From Sphingomonas sp. (GTDB lineage: Bacteria > Pseudomonadota > Alphaproteobacteria > Sphingomonadales > Sphingomonadaceae): a stretch of 64,000 bases of DNA. Both the position numbers and the translations under genes were made by a program. Under the pieces are notes generated by a model. That model had not been told where the DNA came from. It was given only the letters and a program-made list of their open reading frames with translations, and searched no databases. Of this stretch, positions 51,632 to 61,186 are shown piece by piece. The stretch lies in the NCBI GenBank assembly GCA_017304655.1, contig JAFKLY010000003.1, positions 620,001 to 684,000 on the forward strand. The letters run 5' to 3'. The first letter of the stretch is position 1. Every line of letters begins with the position of its first letter.

Positions 51632-53308
51632 ATGCCCCGGACGCGCGCAGTATCCAGCGATACAGTCCCGCCGGATGAGCGCGCAGGGAATCAGGGTGTG
51701 AGCGGCGGCTATGACGCGCTGATCGTAGGCGGCGGTCACAATGGCCTCGTCTGCGCTTTCTACCTCGCCCGCGCGGGCATGAAAGTGCGCATCGTCGAGC
51801 GGCGCGACATCATCGGCGGCGCGGCGGTCACCGAGGAATTCCATCCCGGCTTCCGCAACTCCGTGGCGAGCTACACGGTAAGCCTGCTCAATCCCCGCGT
51901 GATCGCCGACATGAAACTCGCCGATCATGGCTATCGGGTGATCGAGCGGCCAATCTCCAACTTCCTGCCGCTCGACGAGAGCCGGTATCTCAAGCTCGGC
52001 GGCGGGCTGGAACGCGCCCAGGCGGAGTTCAGCCGCTTCTCGGCAAGGGATGCGCAAGCGCTTCCCGCCTATCTAACCGCCCTGGAACGCGTCGCGGACG
52101 TGCTGCGGGCGCTGGCGCTCAAGGCGCCTCCCAATATGGGCGACGGGGTCAAGGCGCTGATCGGCGCGGCGCGGCAGGGGCGGCGCCTCGCCGGCATGAC
52201 GCTTGAGGAGCAGCGCGACGTGCTGGACCTGTTCCTCAAGTCCGCGCGCAGCTTCCTCGATGGCTGGTTCGAGAGCGATCCGGTCAAGGCCGCCTTCGGT
52301 TTCGACGCGGTGGTCGGCAATTATGCCAGCCCGGATACGCCGGGCAGCGCCTATGTCCTCCTCCACCACGTGTTCGGCGAGGTGAACGGCAAGAAGGGCG
52401 CATGGGGCCACAGCGTCGGCGGCATGGGCCGGATCACGCAGATCATGGCCGATGTCTGCCGCGAACTCGGCGTCGAGATCAGCCTCGAATCTCCCGTCTC
52501 GCAAGTGCTAGTGGACGGCGACCGCGTGGCAGGTGTGCGCCTGGAAAGCGGCGAAGAGATCGGCGCGCGGATCGTCGCGGCCAATGTCGGCCCGAAGCTG
52601 CTTTACGAGAGACTGATCGACCCGGTCGACCTGCCAGCGGAGTTCCTGCGCCGCATCCGCGCCTTCAAGGCTGAGTCCGGCACGTTCCGCATGAACGTCG
52701 CGCTCACGGACCTTCCCCGCTTCTCCGCGCTACCCGAGCCGGGCGAGCATCACCAGTCCGGCATCATCATTGCGCCGAGCCTCGACTATATGGACCGCGC
52801 CTTTATCGACGCGAAGCGCGATGGCATGGCGCGGGAGCCCATCGTCGAGATGCTGATCCCGTCCACCGTCGACGACAGTCTGGCGCCCGAAGGCAAGCAT
52901 GTCGCCAGCCTGTTCTGCCAGCACTTCGCGCCGACATTGCCGGATGGCCGCAGCTGGGACGACGAGCGGGAAACGGCCGCCGATCGCATCATCGATACGG
53001 TCGAACAATATGCGCCGGGCTTCAAGGACTCGGTGATCGCCCGGCAGATCCACTCGCCGCTCGATCTGGAGCGCAAGTTCGGCCTGATCGGCGGCGACAT
53101 CATGCATGGCGCAATGACGCTGGACCAGCTTTGGTCCGCCCGGCCGATGCTGGGCCACGGCACCTATCGTGGACCGATCAAGGGGCTCTATATGTGCGGC
53201 GCAGGCACCCATCCGGGTGGCGGCGTCAGCGGTGCGCCGGGGCATAATGCCGCGCGGGAAATCATCGCCGACCGGTCGTTGCTCGGCCGGCTGGTTGGCC
53301 GGCATTGA
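51632..53308 (+). CDS. Phytoene desaturase-like FAD oxidoreductase
   Basis: This 558-residue flavoprotein has an N-terminal dinucleotide-binding motif DALIVGGGHNGLVCAFYLARAG and GGAAVTEEFHPGF. The C-terminal FAD-contact motif is LYMCGAGTHPGGGVSGAPGHNAA. This is the layout of the phytoene dehydrogenase/PYROXD2-like group of NAD(P)/FAD-dependent oxidoreductases; the actual substrate is unknown. A GTG at 51698 (VSGGYDALIVGG) is an alternative start. The downstream aldehyde dehydrogenase begins 48 bases after the stop. Confidence 0.85.
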   Translation: MPRTRAVSSDTVPPDERAGNQGVSGGYDALIVGGGHNGLVCAFYLARAGMKVRIVERRDIIGGAAVTEEFHPGFRNSVASYTVSLLNPRVIADMKLADHGYRVIERPISNFLPLDESRYLKLGGGLERAQAEFSRFSARDAQALPAYLTALERVADVLRALALKAPPNMGDGVKALIGAARQGRRLAGMTLEEQRDVLDLFLKSARSFLDGWFESDPVKAAFGFDAVVGNYASPDTPGSAYVLLHHVFGEVNGKKGAWGHSVGGMGRITQIMADVCRELGVEISLESPVSQVLVDGDRVAGVRLESGEEIGARIVAANVGPKLLYERLIDPVDLPAEFLRRIRAFKAESGTFRMNVALTDLPRFSALPEPGEHHQSGIIIAPSLDYMDRAFIDAKRDGMAREPIVEMLIPSTVDDSLAPEGKHVASLFCQHFAPTLPDGRSWDDERETAADRIIDTVEQYAPGFKDSVIARQIHSPLDLERKFGLIGGDIMHGAMTLDQLWSARPMLGHGTYRGPIKGLYMCGAGTHPGGGVSGAPGHNAAREIIADRSLLGRLVGRH

Positions 53309-53356
53309 CCGGCCAGCGCAACAGGCTCCATCAAGGGGACGGACACAGATAAGCGC

Positions 53357-54805
53357 ATGACGACCCTGCTCATCAATGGTGACTGGCGTGAGGGCCATGG
53401 CCCCGCCCTCCACTCGACCGATCCCGCCAGCGACGCAATCCTCTGGACCGGCGCCGCAGCTACCGCCGGGGACTGCGCCGCCGCTGTCGCCGCCGCCCGA
53501 GGCGCCCTGCCCGCCTGGCGTGCCGCGCTGCTCAGTGAGCGCATCGCCCTTGTGCAAAAGTTCGCGGCGCTGCTGGAGGAGGATCGGGAGGCCTTCGCCA
53601 CGCTCATCTCGCGCGAGACGGGCAAGCTGCTCTGGGAGACGCGGGCGGAGATCGGCTCGATGATCGGCAAAGTCGCCGTCTCCATCGCCGCACAGGCGGA
53701 GCGCGCTGGGGAGCGCGAGGCGCCCACCGATTTCGGCCGCGCCGTGCTGCGTCATCGCGGCCATGGCGTGATAGCCGTGCTTGGCCCCTATAACTTCCCC
53801 GGTCATCTGCCCAACGGCCATATCGTGCCGGCACTGCTGGCCGGCAACACGATCGTGTTCAAACCCTCCGAGATCACACCAAGCACCGGCGAGCGCATGG
53901 CGCGGCTCTGGGACAAGGCCGGCCTGCCCAAGGGCGTGTTCAATCTGGTGCAAGGCGGCCGGGAGACTGGCGAAGCGCTCGTCGCACAGGACATTGACGG
54001 GCTGCTGTTCACCGGATCGGCCGGCGCGGGGCGCGCGCTCAAGCATGCGACGATCGACCGGCCGCATCTCATCCTCGCGCTGGAGCTGGGCGGCAACAAT
54101 CCGCTCATCGTCTGGGATTCGCCCGAAGAGGCCGCCTCGCTCATCGTCCAGTCGGCTTATGTGACCACAGGCCAGCGCTGCTCCTGCGCGCGGCGGCTGA
54201 TTGTCCCCGAGGGCCGGACTGGCGAAGCGATCATCGAGGCGCTCGACGCGCTGACCGGGAAACTGCGCATCGCCGCCTGGGACGAACCGGGCGAGGCGTT
54301 CATGGGGCCGCTGGTGACCGCCGCCGCTGCCCACACTGCGCGGGACTCCGTCGCCCGGCTTGAGGCTCTGGGTGCCCGCACGATCCGTCCCTTCACCAGC
54401 GTGGCCGGGCGCGGCTCCGCCTTCGTGACGCCGGCCCTGTTGGACACGACCGGCATCGATACACCGGACGCGGAAATCTTCGCGCCGGTCCTGTCAGTCA
54501 TGCGCGTGCCGGATTTCGATGCGGCGATCCGCGCGGCCAATGCCACGAGCTTCGGCCTTTCCGCCGGCCTCATCAGCGGCGACGACGCGCTCTGGACCCG
54601 GTTCATCGAGGAAAGCCGCGCCGGCATCGTCAACCGCAATCGCCCCACGACAGGCGCGGCGGCCAACATGCCCTTCGGTGGCCTCGGCGCGTCCGGCAAT
54701 CATCGCCCCAGCGCTTATTATGCGGCGGATTATTGCGCCTATCCGATCGGCAGTTTCGAGGCGGCCGGGGTCAGAGCGGCCCCCATCCCCGGCGTCGAAG
54801 GCTGA
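53357..54805 (+). CDS. AstD-like aldehyde dehydrogenase
   Basis: This 482-residue aldehyde dehydrogenase is most like succinylglutamate-semialdehyde dehydrogenase (AstD): YNFPGHLPNGHIVPALLAGN, LALELGGNNPLIVW and YVTTGQRCSCARRLIVPEG, with the catalytic cysteine near residue 275. No other arginine succinyltransferase genes (astA, astB, astE) are adjacent, so a different aldehyde substrate is possible. It sits downstream of the FAD oxidoreductase and converges with the next gene after 19 bases. Confidence 0.82.
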   Translation: MTTLLINGDWREGHGPALHSTDPASDAILWTGAAATAGDCAAAVAAARGALPAWRAALLSERIALVQKFAALLEEDREAFATLISRETGKLLWETRAEIGSMIGKVAVSIAAQAERAGEREAPTDFGRAVLRHRGHGVIAVLGPYNFPGHLPNGHIVPALLAGNTIVFKPSEITPSTGERMARLWDKAGLPKGVFNLVQGGRETGEALVAQDIDGLLFTGSAGAGRALKHATIDRPHLILALELGGNNPLIVWDSPEEAASLIVQSAYVTTGQRCSCARRLIVPEGRTGEAIIEALDALTGKLRIAAWDEPGEAFMGPLVTAAAAHTARDSVARLEALGARTIRPFTSVAGRGSAFVTPALLDTTGIDTPDAEIFAPVLSVMRVPDFDAAIRAANATSFGLSAGLISGDDALWTRFIEESRAGIVNRNRPTTGAAANMPFGGLGASGNHRPSAYYAADYCAYPIGSFEAAGVRAAPIPGVEG

Positions 54806-54824
54806 CGGGCGCTGCCCCGGCGCC

Positions 54825-56318
54825 TCAGTAGCCGATCATCACCGCCTTGGTTTCGGTAAAGGCTTCCACGCCCATGCGGCCATGCTCGCGGCCAAGACCC
54901 GACTGGCGGAAGCCACCAAAGGGCAGCGCGAATTCCATGCCGGCGCCATTCACCTTCACCGAGCCGGCCCGCAGCTTCTTCGCCATGCTGTGCGCGGTCG
55001 CAAGATCGCGGGTCCACACATAAGCCGAAAGGCCATAGACGCTGTCGTTCGCGCTCCTCGCCAGCGTCTCAAAGTCCTCGTCGGAAAAGCGCATGACGCT
55101 GAGCACCGGACCGAAAATCTCCTCGCGCACGATCGTCATGTCGGCGCGGGCGCCGACGAAGATGGTCGGCTCCACGAAATAGCCCTGTCCCGCCGGCGCG
55201 CTGCCGCCGGTGAGCAGGCTCGCGCCCTCGCGCTTGCCCGCCTCGACATAGCCCAGCACGCGCTCGCGCTGACGCTGGGAAATGAGCGGCCCCATCGCCA
55301 CCCCCTCCTGCCAGCCCGGTCCAAGCCGGAGCTTGGCGGCGAAATCGGCGAGCGCAGTCATGAACCGGTCAAAAATCGCATCGGCCACGAACAGGCGCGA
55401 TCCGGCGGCGCACACCTGCCCGCTATTGCCGAAGATGCCCATGGCGACGCCCGGCACCGCCTTTTCAAGGTCGGCATCGGCAAAGACCAGCACGGCCGAT
55501 TTGCCGCCGAGCTCCAGCGACACACGCTTGAGGTCGGCGATGCTCTCCCGCAGGATGCCCTGCCCGGTCGCTGTCGAGCCCGTAAAGCTGATCTTGTCGA
55601 CGCCGGGATGCGCGACCAGCGCTGCGCCGGCCTGCGTGCCGAGGCCGGTGACGACGTTGACAGTGCCGGCGGGGAAGCCGGCTTCCTCCACCAGTTGCGC
55701 CAGCCGCAGCCCGGTAAGCGGCGCCAGCTCGGCCGGCTTGAGCACGACCGTGCAGCCGGCGGCGAGCGCGGCGGACAGCTTGGAACAGGTGATGGCGAAC
55801 GGCGCATTCCACGGCACGATGAGCGCCGCGACGCCCAGCGGATCGCGCGTGGTATAGCCATGCCAGTTGCCCGGCACGGACATCGGCACCGTCTCGCCGC
55901 CCAGCCGGCGAACCCAGCCCGCATGATAACGAATGGCGCTCACCGCCCCGCCCACGGCGCCGCGCGCATGGGCGAAGGGCATACCATTGTCGAGTGTCTC
56001 GATCGCCGCAATCTCGTCCGCATCCGCCTCGATGAGATCGGCAAGGCGCAGCAGCAACTGCTCGCGCCGCGCCGCAGGCATGGCCTGCCAGTCCGGCCGG
56101 TCGAACGCCGCACGCGCGGCCCGCACCGCCAGGTCGACCTCCTGCGCCGCGCCGGCCGCGATCTGGCCGATGATCTGCTCGTCGGCCGGGTTGATCACGG
56201 CAATAGGTTCGCCGTCCTGTGCGATCCACTGGCCGCCGATGAAATGCCGGTTCAGCCCCGCAATGCGGGCCTTCGCGCGCTCGAACAGCTGCGCCCGCGC
56301 GCTATCAGCCTCTGCCAT
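54825..56318 (-). CDS. NAD(P)-dependent aldehyde dehydrogenase
   Basis: This 497-residue enzyme of the ALDH superfamily has VAALIVPWNAPFAITCSKLSAALAAGC, the glutamate in SLELGGKSA, and the catalytic cysteine in FGNSGQVCAAGSRLF near residue 303. EEIFGPVLSVMRF and FGGFRQSGLGREHG are near the end. It follows the GMC oxidoreductase by ten bases in the same direction. In the operon it would oxidise the aldehyde produced upstream to an acid; the substrate is unknown. Confidence 0.9.
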   Translation of the reverse strand: MAEADSARAQLFERAKARIAGLNRHFIGGQWIAQDGEPIAVINPADEQIIGQIAAGAAQEVDLAVRAARAAFDRPDWQAMPAARREQLLLRLADLIEADADEIAAIETLDNGMPFAHARGAVGGAVSAIRYHAGWVRRLGGETVPMSVPGNWHGYTTRDPLGVAALIVPWNAPFAITCSKLSAALAAGCTVVLKPAELAPLTGLRLAQLVEEAGFPAGTVNVVTGLGTQAGAALVAHPGVDKISFTGSTATGQGILRESIADLKRVSLELGGKSAVLVFADADLEKAVPGVAMGIFGNSGQVCAAGSRLFVADAIFDRFMTALADFAAKLRLGPGWQEGVAMGPLISQRQRERVLGYVEAGKREGASLLTGGSAPAGQGYFVEPTIFVGARADMTIVREEIFGPVLSVMRFSDEDFETLARSANDSVYGLSAYVWTRDLATAHSMAKKLRAGSVKVNGAGMEFALPFGGFRQSGLGREHGRMGVEAFTETKAVMIGY

Positions 56319-56328
56319 GGCTCTCTCC

Positions 56329-57942
56329 TCAGACCTGTTTCTGCAAAATAAGATCGGCCGCCTTCTCGCCGATCATCACGGCAGCGGCGTTGGTGTTCGC
56401 GCCGACCAGCCGTGGCATGATCGAGGCATCGGCGACGCGCAGCCCCTCGACACCCCGGACCCGCAATTGCGGATCGACAACCGCTTCCGGCCCCTTGCCC
56501 ATGGCGCAGGTGCCGACGGGGTGATGGACCACGCCAGCCAGATCGGCCTTCATCGCGTCCAGCGCCTCGTCGCTCTGCTTGTCCGCGCCCGGCAGCGTCT
56601 CGCGCTCGATATAGCGGGCGATCGGGCCATCGGAGAAGATGCGCCGGGAGAGCGCCAGCCCCTTCTTGAGCTTCGCCCAGTCATTGGGATGCTGGAGCAG
56701 ATTGAGCGCGATGCGCGGCGCGCTGTGTGGATTGGCATCGCGCAGGGTGAGCGCGCCACGGCTCTCCGGCCGAAGGAGGCAGATGCCGTTGTAGAAACAG
56801 TCCTTCTTGGGCGCCTTGAAGCCGGGGAACCAGATGTTCGCATCGACCCGCACCGGACTGACCATGATCTGAAGGTCCGGCCGGTCGAGCCCCTCTTCCG
56901 AGCGGGCGAGAATGCAGGCCGAGGCGATCTGATTGGCGAAGGTGCCGGTGCCGAACAGATACCAGCGCAGGAAGGACAGGGCCGCGCGATCGAAGCGCAG
57001 TTCCCTGGCGAAGCTGTGCGGCGGCGCGGCGTCATATTGGTGCGCCAGGCGGACATGCTCCTGCAGGTTACGCCCCACGCCCGGCAGATCGTGCACCACC
57101 TCGATGCCGTGGTTCCGCAGCTGTATGCCGTCCCCCACGCCGGAGAGCAGCAGCAGATGCGGCGAGCCATAGGCGCCGGCGCTCAGCACCACCTCACGCG
57201 TTGCCCGCGCCGTCTGAATGTCGCCAGCCGCCTCATAGTCGACGCCGACGGCGCGCTTCCCCTCGAAGACGATCCGGCGCACGAAGACGTGTGTGGCCAC
57301 GACCAGATTGGGGCGGCTCTTGCGGATGTCATCCAGATAGGCCCGCGCAGAGCCGCAGCGCCGGCCGTCGCGGATCGCGATCTGCACGTCCGCGCAGCCC
57401 TCGTTCGAAGCACCGTCATAGTCGGGATTATAGTCGAGACCGCACAGCGCCGCCGAGGCACGCAGTTCCTGCGCCATCAGGCGCGAGGTATCGACCGGCG
57501 CAACACTGATCGGCCCGCCCTTGCCCCGCCAGGCGTTGCCGCCTGTCCAATGATCCTCCGAGCGCTTGAAATAGGGCAGCACGTCAGCATAGCTCCAGCC
57601 ATCGCAGCCGAGCGCCGCCCAGTCATCAAAGTCTGCCGGATGCCCGCGAAAATGGACCATGCCATTGATGGAGGACGAGCCGCCCAGCAGCCGGCCGCGC
57701 GGCAGCGGGAACACCTTGCCGTCCACGGCCTTTTCCGGCTCGGACGCGAAGGGCCAGGTCAGGTCGGGATTGCGCAGCGCCTGCAGGAAGCCGAGTGGCA
57801 TCTGCACATAGGGATGATTGGCCTCCCCGCCCGCCTCAAGCAGCAGAACCCGATGGGCGGGATCGGCCGACAGGCGATTGGCCAGCGCCGCGCCGGCCGA
57901 GCCGGCCCCCACGATGATGAAGTCGAATTGGCCTGCGTTCAC
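56329..57942 (-). CDS. GMC-family alcohol/choline dehydrogenase-like flavoenzyme
   Basis: This 537-residue GMC oxidoreductase has the FAD-binding motif FIIVGAGSAGAALANRLS, the GMC signature regions PRGRLLGGSSSINGMVHFRG and VVLSAGAYGSPHLLLLSGVG, and the catalytic-histidine segment VVHHPVGTCAMG. ADASIMPRLVGANTNAAAVMIGEKAA lies near the end. It likely oxidises an alcohol to an aldehyde for the aldehyde dehydrogenase encoded next. Length and layout also fit polyethylene-glycol or aryl-alcohol dehydrogenases, so substrate remains open. Confidence 0.9.
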   Translation of the reverse strand: MNAGQFDFIIVGAGSAGAALANRLSADPAHRVLLLEAGGEANHPYVQMPLGFLQALRNPDLTWPFASEPEKAVDGKVFPLPRGRLLGGSSSINGMVHFRGHPADFDDWAALGCDGWSYADVLPYFKRSEDHWTGGNAWRGKGGPISVAPVDTSRLMAQELRASAALCGLDYNPDYDGASNEGCADVQIAIRDGRRCGSARAYLDDIRKSRPNLVVATHVFVRRIVFEGKRAVGVDYEAAGDIQTARATREVVLSAGAYGSPHLLLLSGVGDGIQLRNHGIEVVHDLPGVGRNLQEHVRLAHQYDAAPPHSFARELRFDRAALSFLRWYLFGTGTFANQIASACILARSEEGLDRPDLQIMVSPVRVDANIWFPGFKAPKKDCFYNGICLLRPESRGALTLRDANPHSAPRIALNLLQHPNDWAKLKKGLALSRRIFSDGPIARYIERETLPGADKQSDEALDAMKADLAGVVHHPVGTCAMGKGPEAVVDPQLRVRGVEGLRVADASIMPRLVGANTNAAAVMIGEKAADLILQKQV

Positions 57943-57977
57943 GCGTCTCGATCCTTCCCGCGAAATTGGCTTCAGGC

Positions 57978-58442
57978 TCAGACGAGCCAGAGAAAGGCAC
58001 CGGCTTGACCGGCCCGCGACGGCGCGCGCGCAATCGCGGCGAGGAAGGCCGCCTCACAGCCATCCAGCCGGTCGATCAGCGGCCGCGCCTTGCCCTGGGC
58101 GGCGCTGGCATAGCGCATCGGCCGGCCGGCGCCGCGCGCGAGATCGCGCATCAGCATCATGTCCGTATAGCTGGTCAGGCCGATGATCGGGCCGCGCGCG
58201 GTCAGCCAGTCCGGCCCCTGCCGCAGCACATGCGCGACAATCTCGCCCTGTGGATCGCCCACTTCATGCCCCGCGCGGCGCGCCGCCACCGCCAGTGCGC
58301 GCGCGCCCGGCAAGCGCTCATCCGCCACGAAGCGGAGCGCGCCCGCCGGAGCCCCCCTGGCCTTGAGTCCTCCAGCCACCGGCATGGTTGCCAGCGGCAA
58401 CAGGCCGAGCCCCTTGATCAGCGTGCGGCGATCGGGCGTCAT
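57978..58442 (-). CDS. Small Tat-signal protein of the flavocytochrome operon
   Basis: This 154-residue protein begins with a twin-arginine leader (MTPDRRTLIKGLGLLPLATMPVAGG), so it should be folded before export. The mature part (LRFVADERLPGARALAVAARRAGHEVGDPQGEIVAHVLRQ and following) is not recognised. The start overlaps the cytochrome c stop as ATGA. Its place between the cytochrome and the GMC gene suggests a role in maturation or assembly of the enzyme, but no function is assigned. Confidence 0.75.
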   Translation of the reverse strand: MTPDRRTLIKGLGLLPLATMPVAGGLKARGAPAGALRFVADERLPGARALAVAARRAGHEVGDPQGEIVAHVLRQGPDWLTARGPIIGLTSYTDMMLMRDLARGAGRPMRYASAAQGKARPLIDRLDGCEAAFLAAIARAPSRAGQAGAFLWLV

Positions 58443-58879
58443 TTCTTCTGGCCCTTGTGCGCCAGCCAGCCCGCGATCTTGTCCAGCTCCTGGTCCGTCA
58501 CTTCCACTTTCGAGAAAGGCGGCATGTTGACCAGACCGTTGCGGACCACGGCCTTCACATAATCCGCATCAAGATCGGTGCGCTTGTGTAGCTCCGCCTT
58601 CGCCGGGTCCATGCGGCGGCCGAGCATGATCGTGCCGGTGTTCCGCCCGACATGGCAGAAGGCGCATTCTCGGCCATAAAGACGCTCGCCTTCATTCGCC
58701 GACCCGGCGCCGAAGATCACCACCTGCGATTGCGGCGTCGGTGCTGCGGCCTTTTCCTGCGCCGGGGCCTGCTCGCTCTCGCCGACGCAGGCGACCATGG
58801 CCAGGCCGAGGGCGCCAGCGAGGGCAAACCGCCGTGCCATGCTGCGCGATCCTGTCATCTCCTTCGCCCTCCCCTTCAT
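58439..58879 (-). CDS. Monoheme cytochrome c
   Basis: This 146-residue exported cytochrome has an N-terminal hydrophobic leader (ALAGALGLAMVAC), an Ala/Pro/Gln-rich linker, the heme site ECAFCH (C72, C75, H76), and the likely axial methionine in NGLVNMPPFSK (M119). It overlaps the flavoprotein gene upstream by ATGA. This pair matches p-cresol methylhydroxylase and eugenol hydroxylase, where the flavoprotein passes electrons to a bound cytochrome. MVAC could be a lipobox, so membrane anchoring is possible. Confidence 0.9.
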   Translation of the reverse strand: MKGRAKEMTGSRSMARRFALAGALGLAMVACVGESEQAPAQEKAAAPTPQSQVVIFGAGSANEGERLYGRECAFCHVGRNTGTIMLGRRMDPAKAELHKRTDLDADYVKAVVRNGLVNMPPFSKVEVTDQELDKIAGWLAHKGQKK

Positions 58880-60420
58880 GCGCGGTTGGTGCCGATGCCG
58901 TTGCGGCCCGGCGCGATGATGTTGTTCGGATCGAGGCAGGCCTTGATCTTGTCATTGAGCCGGCCAAGCGCGCCATTGTTGAAATTGTAGGTCTGCGCGA
59001 TCACGTCCATGTAGGAGATGTGGCCGCGATATTCGGCGAAGCCGTGCGCCGCCGCTTCCTGCACGAGATGCCGGTAGAGCTTGTCCACGCGCGTCACCAT
59101 CGCCGGGTCATCGCGGTCGTAGAGGATCAGGCTGACATTGTTCACATGGCGCCGGCCAATTGTGAAGCTGGCATAATAATCCTGCCCAACCTGCTCGTAA
59201 TAGGCCTTTATCTTGCGAGCATAATCGAGGATCAGCGTGCCATCCGAGGGCATGACCGGCGCGAAGCTGAGGTGCCCGCCCCGGCCGCCATACCAGTTCA
59301 CGCTCTGCAGGCCGAGCGTACTGGGGATGCCGCGCGCGGACTTGTCCGGCGGGTCGCCCTGCTGCCAGAGCTCGAAGGTCAGTTCCTTGCCGATGCGCGG
59401 CTCGAACAGGCTGCGGATCAGCGCGACATGCGCCTTCACCGTCGCGGCATGGCCATAGAGGCTGATCTTGGCATTCCACCAGCCGATGCCCAGCTTCTTC
59501 ATCATCTCTTCGCAGGCCGCGTCCGGGATCGCCCCCGGCCCGTCATACCATTGCGCGCGCTGCGACATGGTCGAGGCCGCACGCACCGGGCTGCCGAAGA
59601 CGATATTGTGCTGGATGACGTCGCGCCGGCGCAGATCGGCCAGAATGTCGATCGCCCAGGCAGCGTCGTCGAACTTGGGGAACGCCAGGTCGATCTTCGC
59701 AGTCATTTCCGGCTCGGGCTGCAGCCACAGGCCGGCCTTGGTCACGATGCCGAAATTGGACTGGCAGAACATCTGGTCCCAGCCCGGACCATAGCCATAT
59801 TTATAGTGCTGCCACCCGGCGCTGCCCTCCATCGCGCCCATGCCGGTGCGGACGAGGTCGCCATCGGGCAGCACGGCTTCCAGGCCGCAGAGCTGCTCGG
59901 TATTGTCGCCATAAGGCGTGTAGCCGATACCGCGATCGAGCGCGTTGCCGACCACGCTGCCCCAGCTGTTGCCGGGCGTCGACATCCACAGCGGGATCTT
60001 CTTCGCGTCGAGATGGGCGTAGAGATCGAAGAAGCTCACCCCCGGCTCGATCAGGCAATGGGCGAATTTCTCGTTCACCTCCAGCACCTTGTTCATGCGG
60101 GAGAGGTCGAGGATCACATTGCCCTTCTCGGCCGGCGACGCCGCGCCATAGCCCAGATTCTTGCCCCGGCTGACTGGCCAGAGCGGCACTTTCGTCTCAT
60201 TGGCGACCCGCACGATGGCGCGCACTTCCTCGGTGGAGGCCGGTGCGACCACGGCCGAGCAATCATGGTCCAGCCCGTCGCCCATGGCATAGGGGTCGAT
60301 ATAGCTCTGCCGGTCCTCGTCGCTGTCGAAAACCCAATCCTTGCCAACGATCGAGCGGAAGCCACTGAGCGCCTTGGTGAAAGCGGCCGGGCTGACCTTT
60401 CTGGGCATGATGGTGCTCAT
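58876..60420 (-). CDS. PCMH/VAO-type FAD-binding oxidoreductase
   Basis: This 514-residue flavoprotein of the vanillyl-alcohol oxidase / p-cresol methylhydroxylase family is recognised by AIVRVANETKVPLWPVSRGKNLGYG, CLIEPGVSFFDLYAHLDAKKIPLWMSTPGNSWGSVVGNALDRGIGYTPYGDN and FCQSNFGIVTKAGLWLQPEPE. The C-terminal segment LDPNNIIAPGRNGI is also typical. Such enzymes hydroxylate or dehydrogenate para-substituted phenols. The adjacent cytochrome c supports a dehydrogenase rather than an oxidase. The ATG at 60420 (MSTIMPRKVSPAAFTKAL) fits the family; the frame is open to 60498. Confidence 0.88.
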   Translation of the reverse strand: MSTIMPRKVSPAAFTKALSGFRSIVGKDWVFDSDEDRQSYIDPYAMGDGLDHDCSAVVAPASTEEVRAIVRVANETKVPLWPVSRGKNLGYGAASPAEKGNVILDLSRMNKVLEVNEKFAHCLIEPGVSFFDLYAHLDAKKIPLWMSTPGNSWGSVVGNALDRGIGYTPYGDNTEQLCGLEAVLPDGDLVRTGMGAMEGSAGWQHYKYGYGPGWDQMFCQSNFGIVTKAGLWLQPEPEMTAKIDLAFPKFDDAAWAIDILADLRRRDVIQHNIVFGSPVRAASTMSQRAQWYDGPGAIPDAACEEMMKKLGIGWWNAKISLYGHAATVKAHVALIRSLFEPRIGKELTFELWQQGDPPDKSARGIPSTLGLQSVNWYGGRGGHLSFAPVMPSDGTLILDYARKIKAYYEQVGQDYYASFTIGRRHVNNVSLILYDRDDPAMVTRVDKLYRHLVQEAAAHGFAEYRGHISYMDVIAQTYNFNNGALGRLNDKIKACLDPNNIIAPGRNGIGTNRA

Positions 60421-60463
60421 GCGCTCCTCCTGCACGAATGGAATGTCATGGATGCGCGGGTCA

Positions 60464-61186
60464 TCAGGCCAGCCCCTTCTGGACGAAGCGCAGGCCAAGG
60501 CCCGTGATGAACAGCCGCAAGACGAAGCGGAAATGCCGCTCGGAAATCACCGGCACCATGCGCTTGCCGAGATAGGTGCCGGCGAGGCCGGTGACGGTCG
60601 CGACGAGGATCTCCGGCCACCAGGCGGCATAGGAGAAGCCGGCGCTCGCATAACCCAAGGTGCGCAGCAGCTCGAGCAGGATGATGCAGGTAGCGAAGGT
60701 GCCGACGATCGCCGTGCGCGTGAGGCTGGAGCGCAGCAGCACGGGCTGGAGAATGGCGCCCAGGCCGAAGATGGTGCTGACGACGGCATGGGCAATGCCG
60801 ACACCGAAATAGGAGGCCTGCCGGTGTAGCGCCCATTTGATCTTCGGCGCCCAGGCGAGCGTGAAGAGCAGCAGGCCAAGCAGCAGCGAGAGAATGCCCT
60901 CAGGCGTGCGCACGAACAGCCACAGCCCCGCGCCCACGCCAAGCAGCGAACCGGCCGTGAAGGTCCGCACGATCGGCCAGTCGATCTCCGCCCAGAAGGC
61001 GTGGGTGCGCGAGACAAGCGAGCCGAACGACAGGACCGATTGCATGGCGATGGCGGCCGGCAGCGGCATCACCGCCGTGATCGCGCCGAACAGGACATAG
61101 CCGCCGCCCACCGAGAAGCAGGCGCTGATGACGGACGCGACGAGACTCGCCGCACCGACGATCAGGAGGCGCTGGACGTCAGACAT
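60464..61186 (-). CDS. TauE/SafE-family permease
   Basis: This 240-residue inner-membrane protein has about seven to eight hydrophobic segments and belongs to the TauE/SafE family (DUF81), whose members export sulfite, sulfoacetate or organic anions. Family parts include ASVISACFSVGGGYVLFGAI and FGLGAILQPVLLRSSLTRTAIVG. It overlaps the MFS gene by eight bases. The function in this cluster is inferred to be transport of a pathway acid, with no direct evidence. Confidence 0.85.
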   Translation of the reverse strand: MSDVQRLLIVGAASLVASVISACFSVGGGYVLFGAITAVMPLPAAIAMQSVLSFGSLVSRTHAFWAEIDWPIVRTFTAGSLLGVGAGLWLFVRTPEGILSLLLGLLLFTLAWAPKIKWALHRQASYFGVGIAHAVVSTIFGLGAILQPVLLRSSLTRTAIVGTFATCIILLELLRTLGYASAGFSYAAWWPEILVATVTGLAGTYLGKRMVPVISERHFRFVLRLFITGLGLRFVQKGLA

